Assembly: GCA_949357655.1 (NCBI GenBank)
Contig: CASHTG010000016.1
Location: 868,001-932,000 of the forward strand
DNA from: Parascedosporium putredinis
Taxonomy: Eukaryota; Ascomycota; Sordariomycetes; Microascales; Microascaceae
Direction of reading: 5' to 3'
DNA length: 64,000 bases
Part shown: piece after piece, positions 46,685-57,855 of the stretch
Position numbering within the stretch: position 1 is the first letter of the stretch
Layout: the number at the start of each line of letters is the position of its first letter
Made by a program: the position numbers and the translations under genes
The notes under the pieces: model-generated
Database searches by the model: none
Told to the model about the DNA's origin: nothing
What the model saw: only the letters and a program-made list of their open reading frames with translations

Positions 46685-49600
46685 GCGGCACACCCTCCCC
46701 CCCCCCCAATTTTGGCATGCCCAGCTAGTACTCAGTGGGGAGGCGGCGACTCTACGCACATATACGCTGCATCGATATTTACGCCAGAGGCAAGGTGACG
46801 GGCCATCATATCGTCACATTGACTCACCTGCACATCGTAGCGGGATTGGGGTGCTTGCTGCAGCCGTACTGGCCACAGTGCCGGTTCAAGGACGGAGAGA
46901 GAAAGGAAAAGAGAGAGAGAAAGAGAGTCATACCCATTCCCGCTTTGCAAGAGCCATCATTTTTGCTTTGCTAGACTCGCGCGCGCTTGCGTTAACCCTC
47001 CCTTTTTTGTTTTTCCCTGGCCGTCTCTCTCCCTGCATACTGGGGGAGTGTTTAGAGATTTGCGTTTCCCCCACACGATCTAATTCGCTTGTAGCTTTAA
47101 TTGTTTTCTCGCTTATCACTTGTGCGGTGGATGGAATCCCTCGAACGTAAAAAGCGGCGAGGGTCAAGCGATGCGCCTTGAAGGGGAGCATGACTAAACA
47201 TACGACATTCTTAATTTCTTTAATATTGAATCATGCAATCCATACGCTGTGTTCTTCTATCGGTTCTCTGCAAGCCAAACCCCTCGAGAGCATATGTGAG
47301 GAGAAAGAGTCAAGGGTGTTGATGAGGGAGCATATCAAGCATTGGTGTTACTCTAAGAGAGGCTCAGGATCTTGATTGCTGACCCAACGCTTGGCCTCAA
47401 AAAACCGTTCTTCGATGCAGTTCCAAGCAGAACCTTGTCATACTCAAAACCTGTTTTCGCCTACATTTTGTCTCTTCTTTCTTTTACTTCGATTGGGATA
47501 GGCGGGGCCGGGCGTACGAGAAGCTGGGACTTGGTGGTTGCGATGGAGGGGCGGGATGGAAGGGTGGAGTGTGGAAGGGGCGCTTACTTCCGCGAGCATG
47601 AGCCTGCCTGGCCTTGGTTGGTTGGCTCTACTCATGGGAGCAAAAAGGTTAGATGGGGGTTTGGAACAATTCCCATCAGAACATCCTGAGGTATTAGTTC
47701 TAGGTAGGTTTCGTTTTGGGCAAGTAAGGATCATCAAGCACCATGCTCGTGGCGCGCGAGATCCATCGGGGAGAGTCAAAAGAGTCTGCCAAGATTGTGA
47801 ATACGGGGCTTTTGATCCGCGGGGTTACCATGACTGGGTCTTCTCCTCGGAATAAGGCGACGGTCTCTGGGATGCTGGAAATAGCCTGGACCTGAAGTAT
47901 CACGGCCGAGTGTGACCAGAGGCAAAATCTTGACTGCTTCCGGAGTGGCAGAGTTACCTAATGTTCCTCTCCATGTCAAGGGTTGTGGCAAGCTGGACAA
48001 CACTGCTGAACGGGGGTTCGCCTTTAGAGATCTCCGTTCCATGGGGAGCGCTCAGCACATTCCAGGCTTGACAAACACGACACGAGGGCCATGGTTGAGG
48101 AATTAGTACACGCTCGGCGTCATCCGACAGCAGTTATCCCGAGCCCGATCGAGACGGGAATGAGCAATTTTTGTGGGGGTAGGAGAATGAAGCGATGCCG
48201 AAATTTCAGTGGCGTCTTTGTGTATCTGCATCCTTTACTTTTGATTACCTCTTCATTTTTCATCGCGAGGCTTGTAGTCTAGCAAACACGAGTTTTCTCA
48301 AAGCTCGTCAACGGAAACGGTGGGCAAGTGGCCTGACTCGGTGGGACAAACGAACGCAACCCTATGAACAGAGGGCACGTTTAATAGTCCCGAGGTCGAG
48401 TACATCTGGGGCAGAGGGGGTTTTCAAAGTTACCCTTCGGTGCTCTAGGTCTTTCAAGTGTAAGCGAGGCCCCCAAGAACCCTCGAGCTCCCACTTCCAC
48501 TCCTCCCCTCCCCTGGTGCCGGCTTCCCGGCTCGGGTGAGGTAGATAAGGGTGGGCTGGGACGATCATTGCGTTCCGTGGGAGTGGTCAGCGCCTTATGC
48601 AGTGCAGGTTGATGGGTTCAATGTTCTTTTCTGGCCTGGATCGACAGAGGGCGCGAGACCCTGAAAAAGGGGTTAAAAAAAAAAGGACCCGAAAGCGAGA
48701 GCCAGTTTTTCTCCAAGCTGTGGCAAACCCACATTTCAAACCCTTGAGTCTGCCTTTGTCGACTGATACACGCAGGCGAAAGAGGGTTAACAAGATCCAT
48801 TATTGGAATGGGGTTGGATTTCCCAAGGCTACTTTGTCCCACCCAAAGAATAACTTGTGCAACACGATTCGGTGACGGGTTGGAACTTCGAGCGTTGGGG
48901 GCGTGACATTCGAAGATGGAGATTCAGACCTCTCCTTCCCCACAATTCAACCAATGGTCTCTCTCTCTGTTCAATCCTCGACCTCCCTTTCCCCGAATAA
49001 TGGTAAGGGGATGAATACTAAGGGAAGTGTTCTCTTGAACAAAAGGACAAGGACAATACGAATAAAGAACCAGGTTAAATTATAATTCAAAGGAAGAAGA
49101 AGCAGCGGAAGGCAAGGAGGGGAGGAGGGAGCGCCTCACATGCTCCTTGCTCTCATCTCTGGGATTTCCGTTTCGGACTTTGAAGGACCAGCAGGAGCCA
49201 CAGGTCCGGCGAGCGTCGCCCTTGGCCCAAAGTGGGCCGCCGCCTTGAGCGCCTCGATGCTGCGGTGCACGGTGACCCTGTACGATGACGTAGGTCAAGC
49301 ACGACGGGAGGGGTAATATCTCCTCAAGCCATCAATGCCACCTGAGGAACGAGCGATGGTGCACTTATGCAACCTGCCAAAGTACTACTTGTAGCTACTA
49401 CACTGCACCCATCATTCTTTCCTTGTCGAATGCGGGCTATCATAGTGTAATATAGTTCCTTCTGTTTCTTTTCTTCATCCCTTGCTTGCCTCCTCGTTTA
49501 ACGGTAATCCCTAGCTCCGTTCATGGAAGACGGTAGAAGCAATCAAGATTTTGTATCGTCGGTCCGGTTTTGAAGTCGGCAGTCTCATCTATTTCCTCGC

Positions 49601-52600
49601 CTATATTGTCCCATGGGGCCAAGGATATCGGTCCGGCACCCACGGTGGTCCCAATTTCGCGGACTATAAACATAATGGATCCATGGATATATATAATATC
49701 GTGAACACTGTGAAGCGTTGTTTCCATCTCTAGTCAGTAGACGTTACTAGCCACTATCCTGCTTCCGGAAAGAGTAGGTAACGTGCGGTAAAAGTCGTAC
49801 GTCTGTCCCTGGCGAGTGGAGTTGAGATGGGGTGCTTGATATCCTCATGATCCATCAATCTTGTTTTCTTGCTAGACTGCGGACGTTTCGTTCAACTTGC
49901 TGGGGCGGGTCCGCAGGGCGAGGTTTTGGTCTAGCGATAGGGTTAGATGGCCTCAATGCATTTGGCAAGAGCTAACCGCCATGGACGCTAGAAGGGGTTC
50001 CATGTCCGTGGAAGCGCTCTTTTGAATTTTTTTCTTCGACAAGTTCTTCTGAAAAGCCCCCACTCTAAAAGGAAATGAGAAAAAGAACTTGAAGAAGAGA
50101 AAAACAGTGACACCCACATGCACTCTCATACACACACACACAACTCCCCACCACACCTTCCTTGGGCCCTTGTTCGTCCAGCCAAGAGCACGTTCCAAGT
50201 TCCTGTAACAAGCCGCCGCCGGACCGCATCAAACCTGATTCACAGCGCGTGGCTTGCGGTGGACACCTGGGCAATCCTGAGCCGGTGTCATTCGGACGCA
50301 ACGAGGCCAGATGAAGATAACGACCTTTACATCAGGTTGGCCCGCAGAGAAGGAACCTCTAAAGCTGTCAAAGGGCCCTGAAATGGCGCATCCAGTTACT
50401 AGCAGCGTTGAAATCACAATTCGCTTGCACAGCCGTGGATGGATCAATGTACCCCGTACTTTGAGAGGAGTACCCAAGGTACGCAGTACTTTACCGCACA
50501 CGTTTTCTACACTATGTCTTTCTCCGCAAGCTCCACATCAAACGATTCCGAGTGAGGGGCACGTCAAAAACACTCCGGTGAATCGGGCGGGTCATTTCAG
50601 GGTTTGTAGCTCTCCAGGCTGTTCTCGTGCCGCTCGTTCAAGAACAAGCCACGGGCGCGCGCCATCGTCAACCAAAATCCTAATGAAAGTAGTCAAGGTT
50701 GAGCGAACGATGAAGGAGTGGAACCTAGCGGGGTTAGGCTAGGTTAGGCTCGTAAACAGTTGGGTCCTCGCCAAAACCAACGCAGGTGGAGAGTGGCATC
50801 ATCCAGGCCTCCGACGACGAGGATATCAGTATGTCAGTATATCAGAATCCCTAGATGGACAGCGGGCCTCTCATGCGTAAGGCTATCAGTGGGCGTTCTT
50901 CTTCTTCGCAGACGCGAGGGGGCAGGCCGCGTTCGCGAGAAAGAGGCGAGATGAGGCCGAGGCGCGGGCAGGAGCTCTCCGATCGACGTAGGCGAACAGG
51001 TCAGACGCGAAGGATTAGGGCAGGGGGCTTGCAGTATCGAAAGGACCTGTTGGCCTTGGTGATGAGAGCACGGGCAGTCTGTTGATCCCGGAGTCTCTTG
51101 TCAGTTGTCAGGGTTGCTTTTCTAGCGCCGAAGGAGGGGTCGCCGTTATCAGCTCCTGGCTCCTCGTCTTTCTATGCATTTGTCTGTAACGAAGCCAGAG
51201 ATTTCGTCGGATTGTCTGAAAGCCGAGTAGACAGAGCCGGCCGCTCAAAATGGTGGATAGGAACTCGACATACGACGACCAGTCCATCCGCTGCTACCTA
51301 AGCAGCTATAACGACCAAGGGCACTCTCTGCAGTTTGCATGGGAGCTTGAGGGGCTTGAGGGTTTCCGTTGCCTTTCAGCACGGTGATGCAGGATTATTA
51401 TAGATACGGCATATGGGCAATCACGATGCATCTTTGATGGATCCCTGAAGGAGCCAATGGAAAGGATTTATTGCTGTTATTCTTAGCGGCAGCGTCTCAA
51501 GCCAGTGCTGGGCTCGTCAATTTGTCAAAAGCTCGCCCTGAAAGGTACCGTCCTTTGATACGTTCTCCGGGCGGACCGGGGAGTCGAACTGGAATGGTCT
51601 TGCCCCTTTGGTGTCGTGGAACTTGTGCTGTTGATCTTCGCCAGAGGTGTGAGATCGGAGAGGCAGCACAGCTTGCATCAGCCATATCGACTTTTTTGTT
51701 TTTTTCTTCAGTTTTCCGGGTCTTGCCCCGTGGCGTGGGCTTGTACCGCAGCGGGAACGGAGCAGGGTAGCAGCTACTTGGACGGTCTCTTGGGCCCTGG
51801 ACCTTCCCGGCTCTCAAGGGAATGGTCGAGACCAAAGCCACTATTCCAGCGGTTGGAAGGCTTGACTGATGGTGTGGAGTGTCTGATGATGCGCTCTGGT
51901 GCGAGGGGTAAAGAAGAAAAAGCGGAACACGATCGTGGTTGGATTCCACCCCGTCCCTCCATCTAACGAAGTAATACCCTTGATCAAATCACAGCCAGCC
52001 TGCTCATCACCCCCCGAGTCTCACGAAGAGCGCCGTTCCAATAGCCAGCAACAGGATCTCCCCGGCCACATCTCCCGTTTGTAGTTCACAGACGGCCTTC
52101 TCTCTTCTTTTTTATTTCTTTTTCCAAATCCTAACTATCCCTCTCTTTCCCTCCATCCCATTCCGACGAAACACACGTTTTCTAGTTGCTTACCTCGAGC
52201 AAAGACGCTTCTCGAAGCTTGTCCTTCCTACTACCCCTCAATCGGCCTGTCATCAAAAGAGCACTAAAAAGGTCGCGTTCGTCCCTTACACAAGCCGCTG
52301 TCCCGTTGCGTCACCAACTTAGGTTTCCTCTCCTCAACTCAACTCCCCTCAACCCCGCGCCGCTCGCGCCCATCCCCCTTTCAACCCTTCCCCGCTCCTC
52401 CGCGCCATCTCTACAATACGCTCGTGCCTCTGAATCTCCGAGTGCCTTGCCAGCTCTATTGGATCGAATTGTGCCCCTTTTCTTTCCCTTGCCTTCTCCT
52501 GTGTGCGCAAGCTCTACGGTTCACCCAAACTGGTCCAAAGCTTTATCTCGAACCTAACTCGACACCTGCCACCCAAAGAGGGATCTCGAAAACTTGATCG

Positions 52601-53219
52601 GCTGGGCTGTTTTTCGTTTGGCAAGGTAAGAAATATTTCTCTCTCAATATAACCCCCTTCCCTTTTTTTTTTTCGTCCTCTCTCTTCCTCTCTCTTCCTC
52701 GGTTTATCCACACCTAGCGTGATTCCTCTGGCATGGCTAGTCCTCCCGGCTTGGCGCGTGTGCCGTTTTATTCAGCGGGGTCGAAATGCCAGTGCTGCGT
52801 GCATTTTTGTTATGGCTGCTGAAGGAAGATTTGCGTCATGCCCTCGCGTGCCTGTAACATAGTCTCTTCAATTTGCCAAGCTTTGCATCTTCGCCTCTCT
52901 CAATTCAACGCCTAATGCGCAGGAGGGAAAATAAGAAGAAAATCTTTTTTCTCCTGTCTTTTTCTCATCTTGGAGATATCGCAGACCAGCTGATTTTGAC
53001 CATTCCCAGCCTTTCCCGACAATCTTGCGTGCTTGAACGTGTGGAAGAACCCCTCTTAACGAAATCTCATCACCTTCGTCCAACCCCGAACCGCCCCCAT
53101 CCCGCCCGGTCCAGGCCAGAGAAGCAGCTGCCCACTGCACTTCTTACTCGAGTTTATCCCTCCACGAAAAATAAAATAAAAATAAAAACCCCCATACTTC
53201 CCCAGAATTCAGGAAAGCA
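46685..53219. other. 6.5-kb interval without recognisable genes
   Basis: The longest gene-free stretch in the window. It starts with a C11 run at 46697-46707 immediately after the DUF3984 stop and a GA-rich tract at 46895-46928. The right part (52080-53200) is strongly pyrimidine-rich and probably contains the YPD1 promoter and a long leader. Frames at 47372-47689, 50311-50742 and 52186-52557 show no domain, signal peptide or convincing splice structure. Confidence 0.5.
46697..46707. repeat. C11 homopolymer
   Basis: Eleven consecutive C residues 13 nt after the DUF3984 stop codon. Confidence 0.9.
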
Positions 53220-54077
53220 ATGGCTACCTCGGAAAAGGTGTGTCGCCGATAAAGCGTTGGCCGTCGCCGTCGCCGTCTGCCCCATGCGCTGGTGAAAGTT
53301 CAACAGGCTTCTAACACGCTGTGTAAAACAGGAGCTCATAGCCTTCTTTGGCGACCTGTCAAAGAGCATCGATATCCCTACCTTTGACCAGATCCTGCAG
53401 ATGGACGATGACAGCGAGCGGGAGTTCAGCCGGACGTTAGTGTTTGAGTTTCTCGAGCAAGCCGAAGACACCTTTAAAAACCTACAAGACAGCTTGTACG
53501 TACTCCCTGTCCCCTCCCTTCGTGCCGCCGCCATCAAATGGCAGGCCGCCGAAACACTACTAGCCTTGCAGCCACTAATACCTTGGGGGTTCTTTATAGA
53601 GACAGCAAAGATCTTCACGACCTATCTGCAAGGGGCCACTACCTCAAGGGCTCATCAGCAACCCTGGGCCTTATCAAGATCCGAGACCATTGCGAACTGA
53701 TTCAGCGATACGGCTTGCACGAAAACCTGGATGGCTCATCGGAACCGAACGATGATGTGTGTCTAAAGCGCATCACGGAAGCTCTGAAGGCACTTCGTGT
53801 CGACTTTGCGGAGATTGATAGGGCGCTCAAGAGATTTTACAAGGTTGCCGAGGACGAGGACGACAAAGACGATAAGAGTGACGGACACGCGTCTGCGGAA
53901 GAAGATGAAGATACCGATGATACCGAACCCGGGGAGGACACGAAAGACACCAAAGACACCAAAGACACCAAGAAGCCTGAAGAGGTTAAGAGCGCAGCGG
54001 ACGAAATCAAGGAAACGCCAAAGGCAAACGGCGACAAGCCCGCTGGCGAGGCGAAGAAGAAGACGGAGGCTGCGTAA
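53220..54077 (+). CDS. YPD1: Histidine-containing phosphotransfer protein YPD1/HPT
   Basis: HPt protein that relays phosphate from hybrid histidine kinases to the response regulators Ssk1 and Skn7 in osmotic and oxidative stress signalling. Three exons: 53220-53237 (MATSEK), 53332-53495 and 53600-54077, 219 residues, no frame errors. The helical bundle begins FGDLSKSIDIPTFDQILQMD. The phospho-acceptor is His74 in the HPt signature GHYLKGSSATLG, followed by IKIRDHCELIQRYG. After the domain (about residue 145) there is an unusually long acidic and Lys-rich tail. It contains a three-fold Lys-Asp-Thr tandem and ends KKKTEAA. The start is set by the short first exon with a clean donor at 53238. 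Confidence 0.94.
53943..53969 (+). repeat. AAAGACACC x3 coding repeat
   Basis: Three perfect 9-nt units encoding Lys-Asp-Thr in the disordered tail of YPD1. Confidence 0.9.
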
Positions 54078-55583
54078 GCAGCGCAGTCCACCCTCGCCTC
54101 CATCAAAAGTTCACAAACGAGACGGGGCAGAAGAGAGGAGAGACCACTCTACAGACGTCAAATACCACAGCCTTAGAGCGCCAGCCAAGATATCATCATC
54201 CCCCTTGTCCGCCTCAAAACTCGCGGCACCCAAGTGACCTTGTCCACCAGAGCACTTTTCGACTTTAGATCACCCATTGATGTGCTTTCTTAAACGTTAC
54301 TTCCTTTGCCTTTTCTTCCCGCTTCTTGCTCACATTTTCTTTTCTATGCATCCCTCCCAAGTCTACGAATATGTATCGGTCCTTTTTATTATTATTTTTT
54401 CTGTTGCCTTTCTTTTACCGTCACGTACCGACCGACCGGCCGACTTATCTAGTATTTTCGATAAATGGTATTCCCAACGGAGCGAATGTGCGGATGGTCT
54501 CTCCCCTCTGTTCAGTATCGAGTCTGTGCCGTTGAAGGAAAACAGCAGCCATGACCCAAGAGGTTGACAAGCCTATTAATATGGTTGTGGGATAGAAGGA
54601 ACCTGACGGCAGATCCAGAACGGCCGGGGAATCCTTTGCCCTCTGGGATGCCAATGGGGGACATGGGCCTCCGTTTGTGTATACCGTTCTGCTATAACTG
54701 GACGCGCTTCCATACTTGACTCTTGATTGGCAAGGAAGGGCGTGAAGTGAGGCATCCTCAAGGCCTGGGATCCCTTTACGCGTCGATGCCCGTTGATGGT
54801 GACGAGTGTGGGGGTATCGGCAGTTGTTGGCTTTATCTTGGCTGAAGTGAGTACCCTGGGATCGCCCCGAGCAACTCCCAGCTATTAGATTGCTAGTTCT
54901 GTTGTTTCCGAGGTATGCGCAAGCTCCTAGGTGCCGCGTTGCTCGAGTTGCTGGTGTCATCGTTTTGTCACATCCGCCCATCACTTGCGGTTATCCTGGG
55001 CTTTATTGTAAAAATGACACCTTTTAAACAAAATTTTCCGGCCCGTAGGCGACCTCTTCTTCGTCAGGTCGGGCCCCGCTCCCCACTCTCGCGTCTACCC
55101 TGAGTTTAGGATCGGCTTCCGTGACTGCGGGCGCGTTGTGATGCATCGTGGCCCTTTGGGAGATGTGACATGCCTAAGCAGATACCTGGTACCTTGATGT
55201 ACGGTCTGAAATGTTGCCACGGGAGGAAGTGGGTGGAGGCAGTAGTCACTAAATGGCTTCAAAGCGAGCTTAATGCATGCCAGTATACATATGCATCTAT
55301 AGATAGCTTGAAATTTTGTTTTTTTGGGGCCAGCTAAGGTTGAGCTGATGTGGGAGAAGCTTGAAGCTCGAGCAGCTCGCCATGTAGCGCTGGTCCAATT
55401 AGATTCGACGGATCTAAATAGATAGCTAACACTGCACGCATTTACCACATCAGCCCAGGCAGGCAGCATTCGGTCCTAATAACTAAGTCTCTGGGTTTGC
55501 AAAGTTCAACTCCAATTCACTTGCACTGGAGTTGCTGCGGCCCCCTTAAGTGCTCCATCCACTAACCTAATCTCTTTGCTCCA
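54078..55583. other. Intergenic, YPD1 / 2H-domain gene
   Basis: About 1.5 kb between two plus-strand genes. T-rich sequence at 54290-54420 fits the YPD1 3' UTR. No additional gene is seen. Confidence 0.5.
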
Positions 55584-56530
55584 ATGCCATCCATCTTTCT
55601 CGAGGACCTAGGATCATATATTTACACCAAAACTGAAGCCGCCTCCTTTGAGCCCTCACACAAAACTGCTGCACAACAAGTCGCGGCACCCAAGACAAAA
55701 AAGGCAAAAGGAAAGGAAAGAGAGGGGTCTTCATGCTAGGGAGGATGGCGGCGTCCGCACCCAAGAGGCTGCCTCCAACGCACTTTCTCTGCATACCTCT
55801 AGTGACGACAGCCTCACGACCTCAGCTTTCACGTAGTCTGGGAGAGTTCCGCGATGACATCACAGACACCAATAGCTTTGCCATCCCGGCTGGAGCGGTA
55901 AGGCCTTTGGGCACGCTGCACCTGACGCTCGGGGTCATGAATCTCAAGGAGGAAGGCCGACTCGAGGAGGCGACTGCGCTGCTGAAGGGCTTGAAACTGG
56001 GTGAGATTTTACAGGAGTCGGGACGGGCGGCCAAGGAGCGCGCGGACAGGGCGGCGGCGGCGGCGGTGGTCACGGCGGAAGCTACAAGCCATGAGCCGCT
56101 CGGAGGAGGCGAAGGGCAGCAAGGGGAAGGTTGGCGGTCTCGCTGAGAGGGCTGCAGACGATGCACAAACCAACGCAGGCGACGGTGCTTTACGCGGTGC
56201 CCGAGGACGGCCGAGGGCAGCTGTACCCGTTTTGCGACAAGGTGAGGACAGCTTTCATCGATGCCGGGCTAATGGTGGATGAAGGGAGGGCTTTGCTGCT
56301 CCACGCCACGGTCGTGAACACAATCTACGTACGGTCCGGAGGCCGGGGCGGGGAGGAGGGGGAGGAGAAAGGCGCTGAGCTTGGATGCGAGGGGTATACT
56401 GGATCGGTACGAGGACTTCAAGTGGATGGACGGTCAGCCTGTTGAAAGCATCGCCATTTGCAAGATGGGGGCGAAACGGGTGGAGGAAGATGGGGAGGCG
56501 TACGAGAGCGTTGCGGAGGTCTACTTCTAG
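55584..56530 (+). CDS. 2H-phosphoesterase / AKAP7 2'-5' RNA ligase-like domain protein
   Basis: Protein of the AKAP7/ASCC1-like branch of the 2H phosphoesterase superfamily. The two catalytic H-x-T/S-x motifs are present: LHLTLGVM and LHATVVNTIYV. Other family blocks are RLPPTHFLCIPL, SLRGLQTMHKPTQATVLY and, near the end, DARGILDRYEDFKWMDG then ESIAICKMGAK. The frame breaks at GGGG 55724-55727 and GGGG 56123-56126, and needs two more bases within the G-rich stretch 56336-56372. All corrections give 316 residues ending EVYF at TAG 56528-56530. Two catalytic motifs intact on both sides of three breaks argue against a pseudogene. Members act on nucleic-acid 2',3'-cyclic or 2'-5' linkages, but the substrate here is unknown. 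The start at 55584 is the first Met in the corrected frame; a short upstream exon is not excluded. Confidence 0.85.
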
Positions 56531-57191
56531 GGACATGGGCAAGTTTCGAGTGTAGAGGGGGCGGCGCGAGGAACAAGATGTGCTTTTTGGTCATCTTACC
56601 CCATGGTGCGATGGAATGAAGGGAGCCCAAACGGCCGGGTTCCGGGGGCGAGTCTTTCATCAACGGGACCGGGGACCTGCCATATCATTGTCAAGAGCAG
56701 GGCGGATTAGATAGCCCCGCCAGCGAGGGAACAAGCGAAGGCTACGGATAATACATAGATGATGAACTAAGGGGCGTGCGGGGCTTGTGTCATTGATGAA
56801 TCGGAACGGGTGACGGCCGTGGGTGGGCAGGTCCGAATATGGATGCCTATTCTCTCCCGGTGTACCGTACCTCGAGCTAATGTCAGACAGAGAGCCTTCC
56901 ATCTAATTTTCGCATTGGGGCCTGAGGGCCGGAGGGAACATTTCGTTATTTGAAGGGTGGAAAGGGCATTGAAGAGAGGAAGGCTGCCATTTTCCCTGTA
57001 TCACAACCATTTTCTTTTTGCTTTCTCGCACCGAGAATCGAATTTTATCAGACTTGAGCTCGCGAGAAGGGCTGAAACGATAGTGGAGGATTGGTTTTGG
57101 GAAAACACCACAGCTCCAACCAAGTTCACTCGGCAACTTTTAGCGACAGAGCATGCGCCTGTCGAATTTCAGCGTAAGCTTGCAGGGGCTC
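56531..57191. other. Intergenic, 2H gene / coiled-coil gene
   Basis: About 660 nt, presumably the 3' end of the first gene and promoter of the next. No additional gene is seen. Confidence 0.45.
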
Positions 57192-57813
57192 ATGTCGCCA
57201 AATTTCCCCGACTCGCCGCCAACCTCCCCGCGCACACCGCTAGAACCTCCACCCTCCAGCGCCTAGTGCCCTGGAGCCCATCGTTTCCGCCGACACCACA
57301 GCGGGGTCAAGCCGCCCAACATGCGGGGGTGCTGCTTCGACCAGGCAGCCGCGAAGGGCTCAACACCAGCACCACCAGCACCAGCACCAGCACCAGCACC
57401 AGCACGGTCGGCGCCCTCGCCACGAGCACCAGCACGAGCATCACCGCCGCCACGACCGGCAGCAACGCGAGCAGCTCGAGAAGCTCGAGTTATAGCCCTG
57501 AGTTTAGGGCGTACTACGACTTTCAGGATACCGATTGCGACCGGCTCATCGAGACGACCCCGCGCGAGGAGAGCGGCGGCAGCAACCACCACCATCGTTT
57601 GGGGTACCGGCCGGACTGGCTTCGCCCGAACCAGCGTGCCCCGCGGGATTCGTTGGTTACGAGGGGAGTGGTATCTCCGGCGTCAGGGGACCCGAGGCGA
57701 GACACGGCGGTGAAGGACCGCAATCCCGGCAGCGCTACCGGCAACAGAATAGGGCCGAAGCCGGTGGGCAGGAGTACCACGAGCAGTACCACGAGCAGTA
57801 CCACCAGTACCAC

Positions 57814-57855
<42 letters not shown>

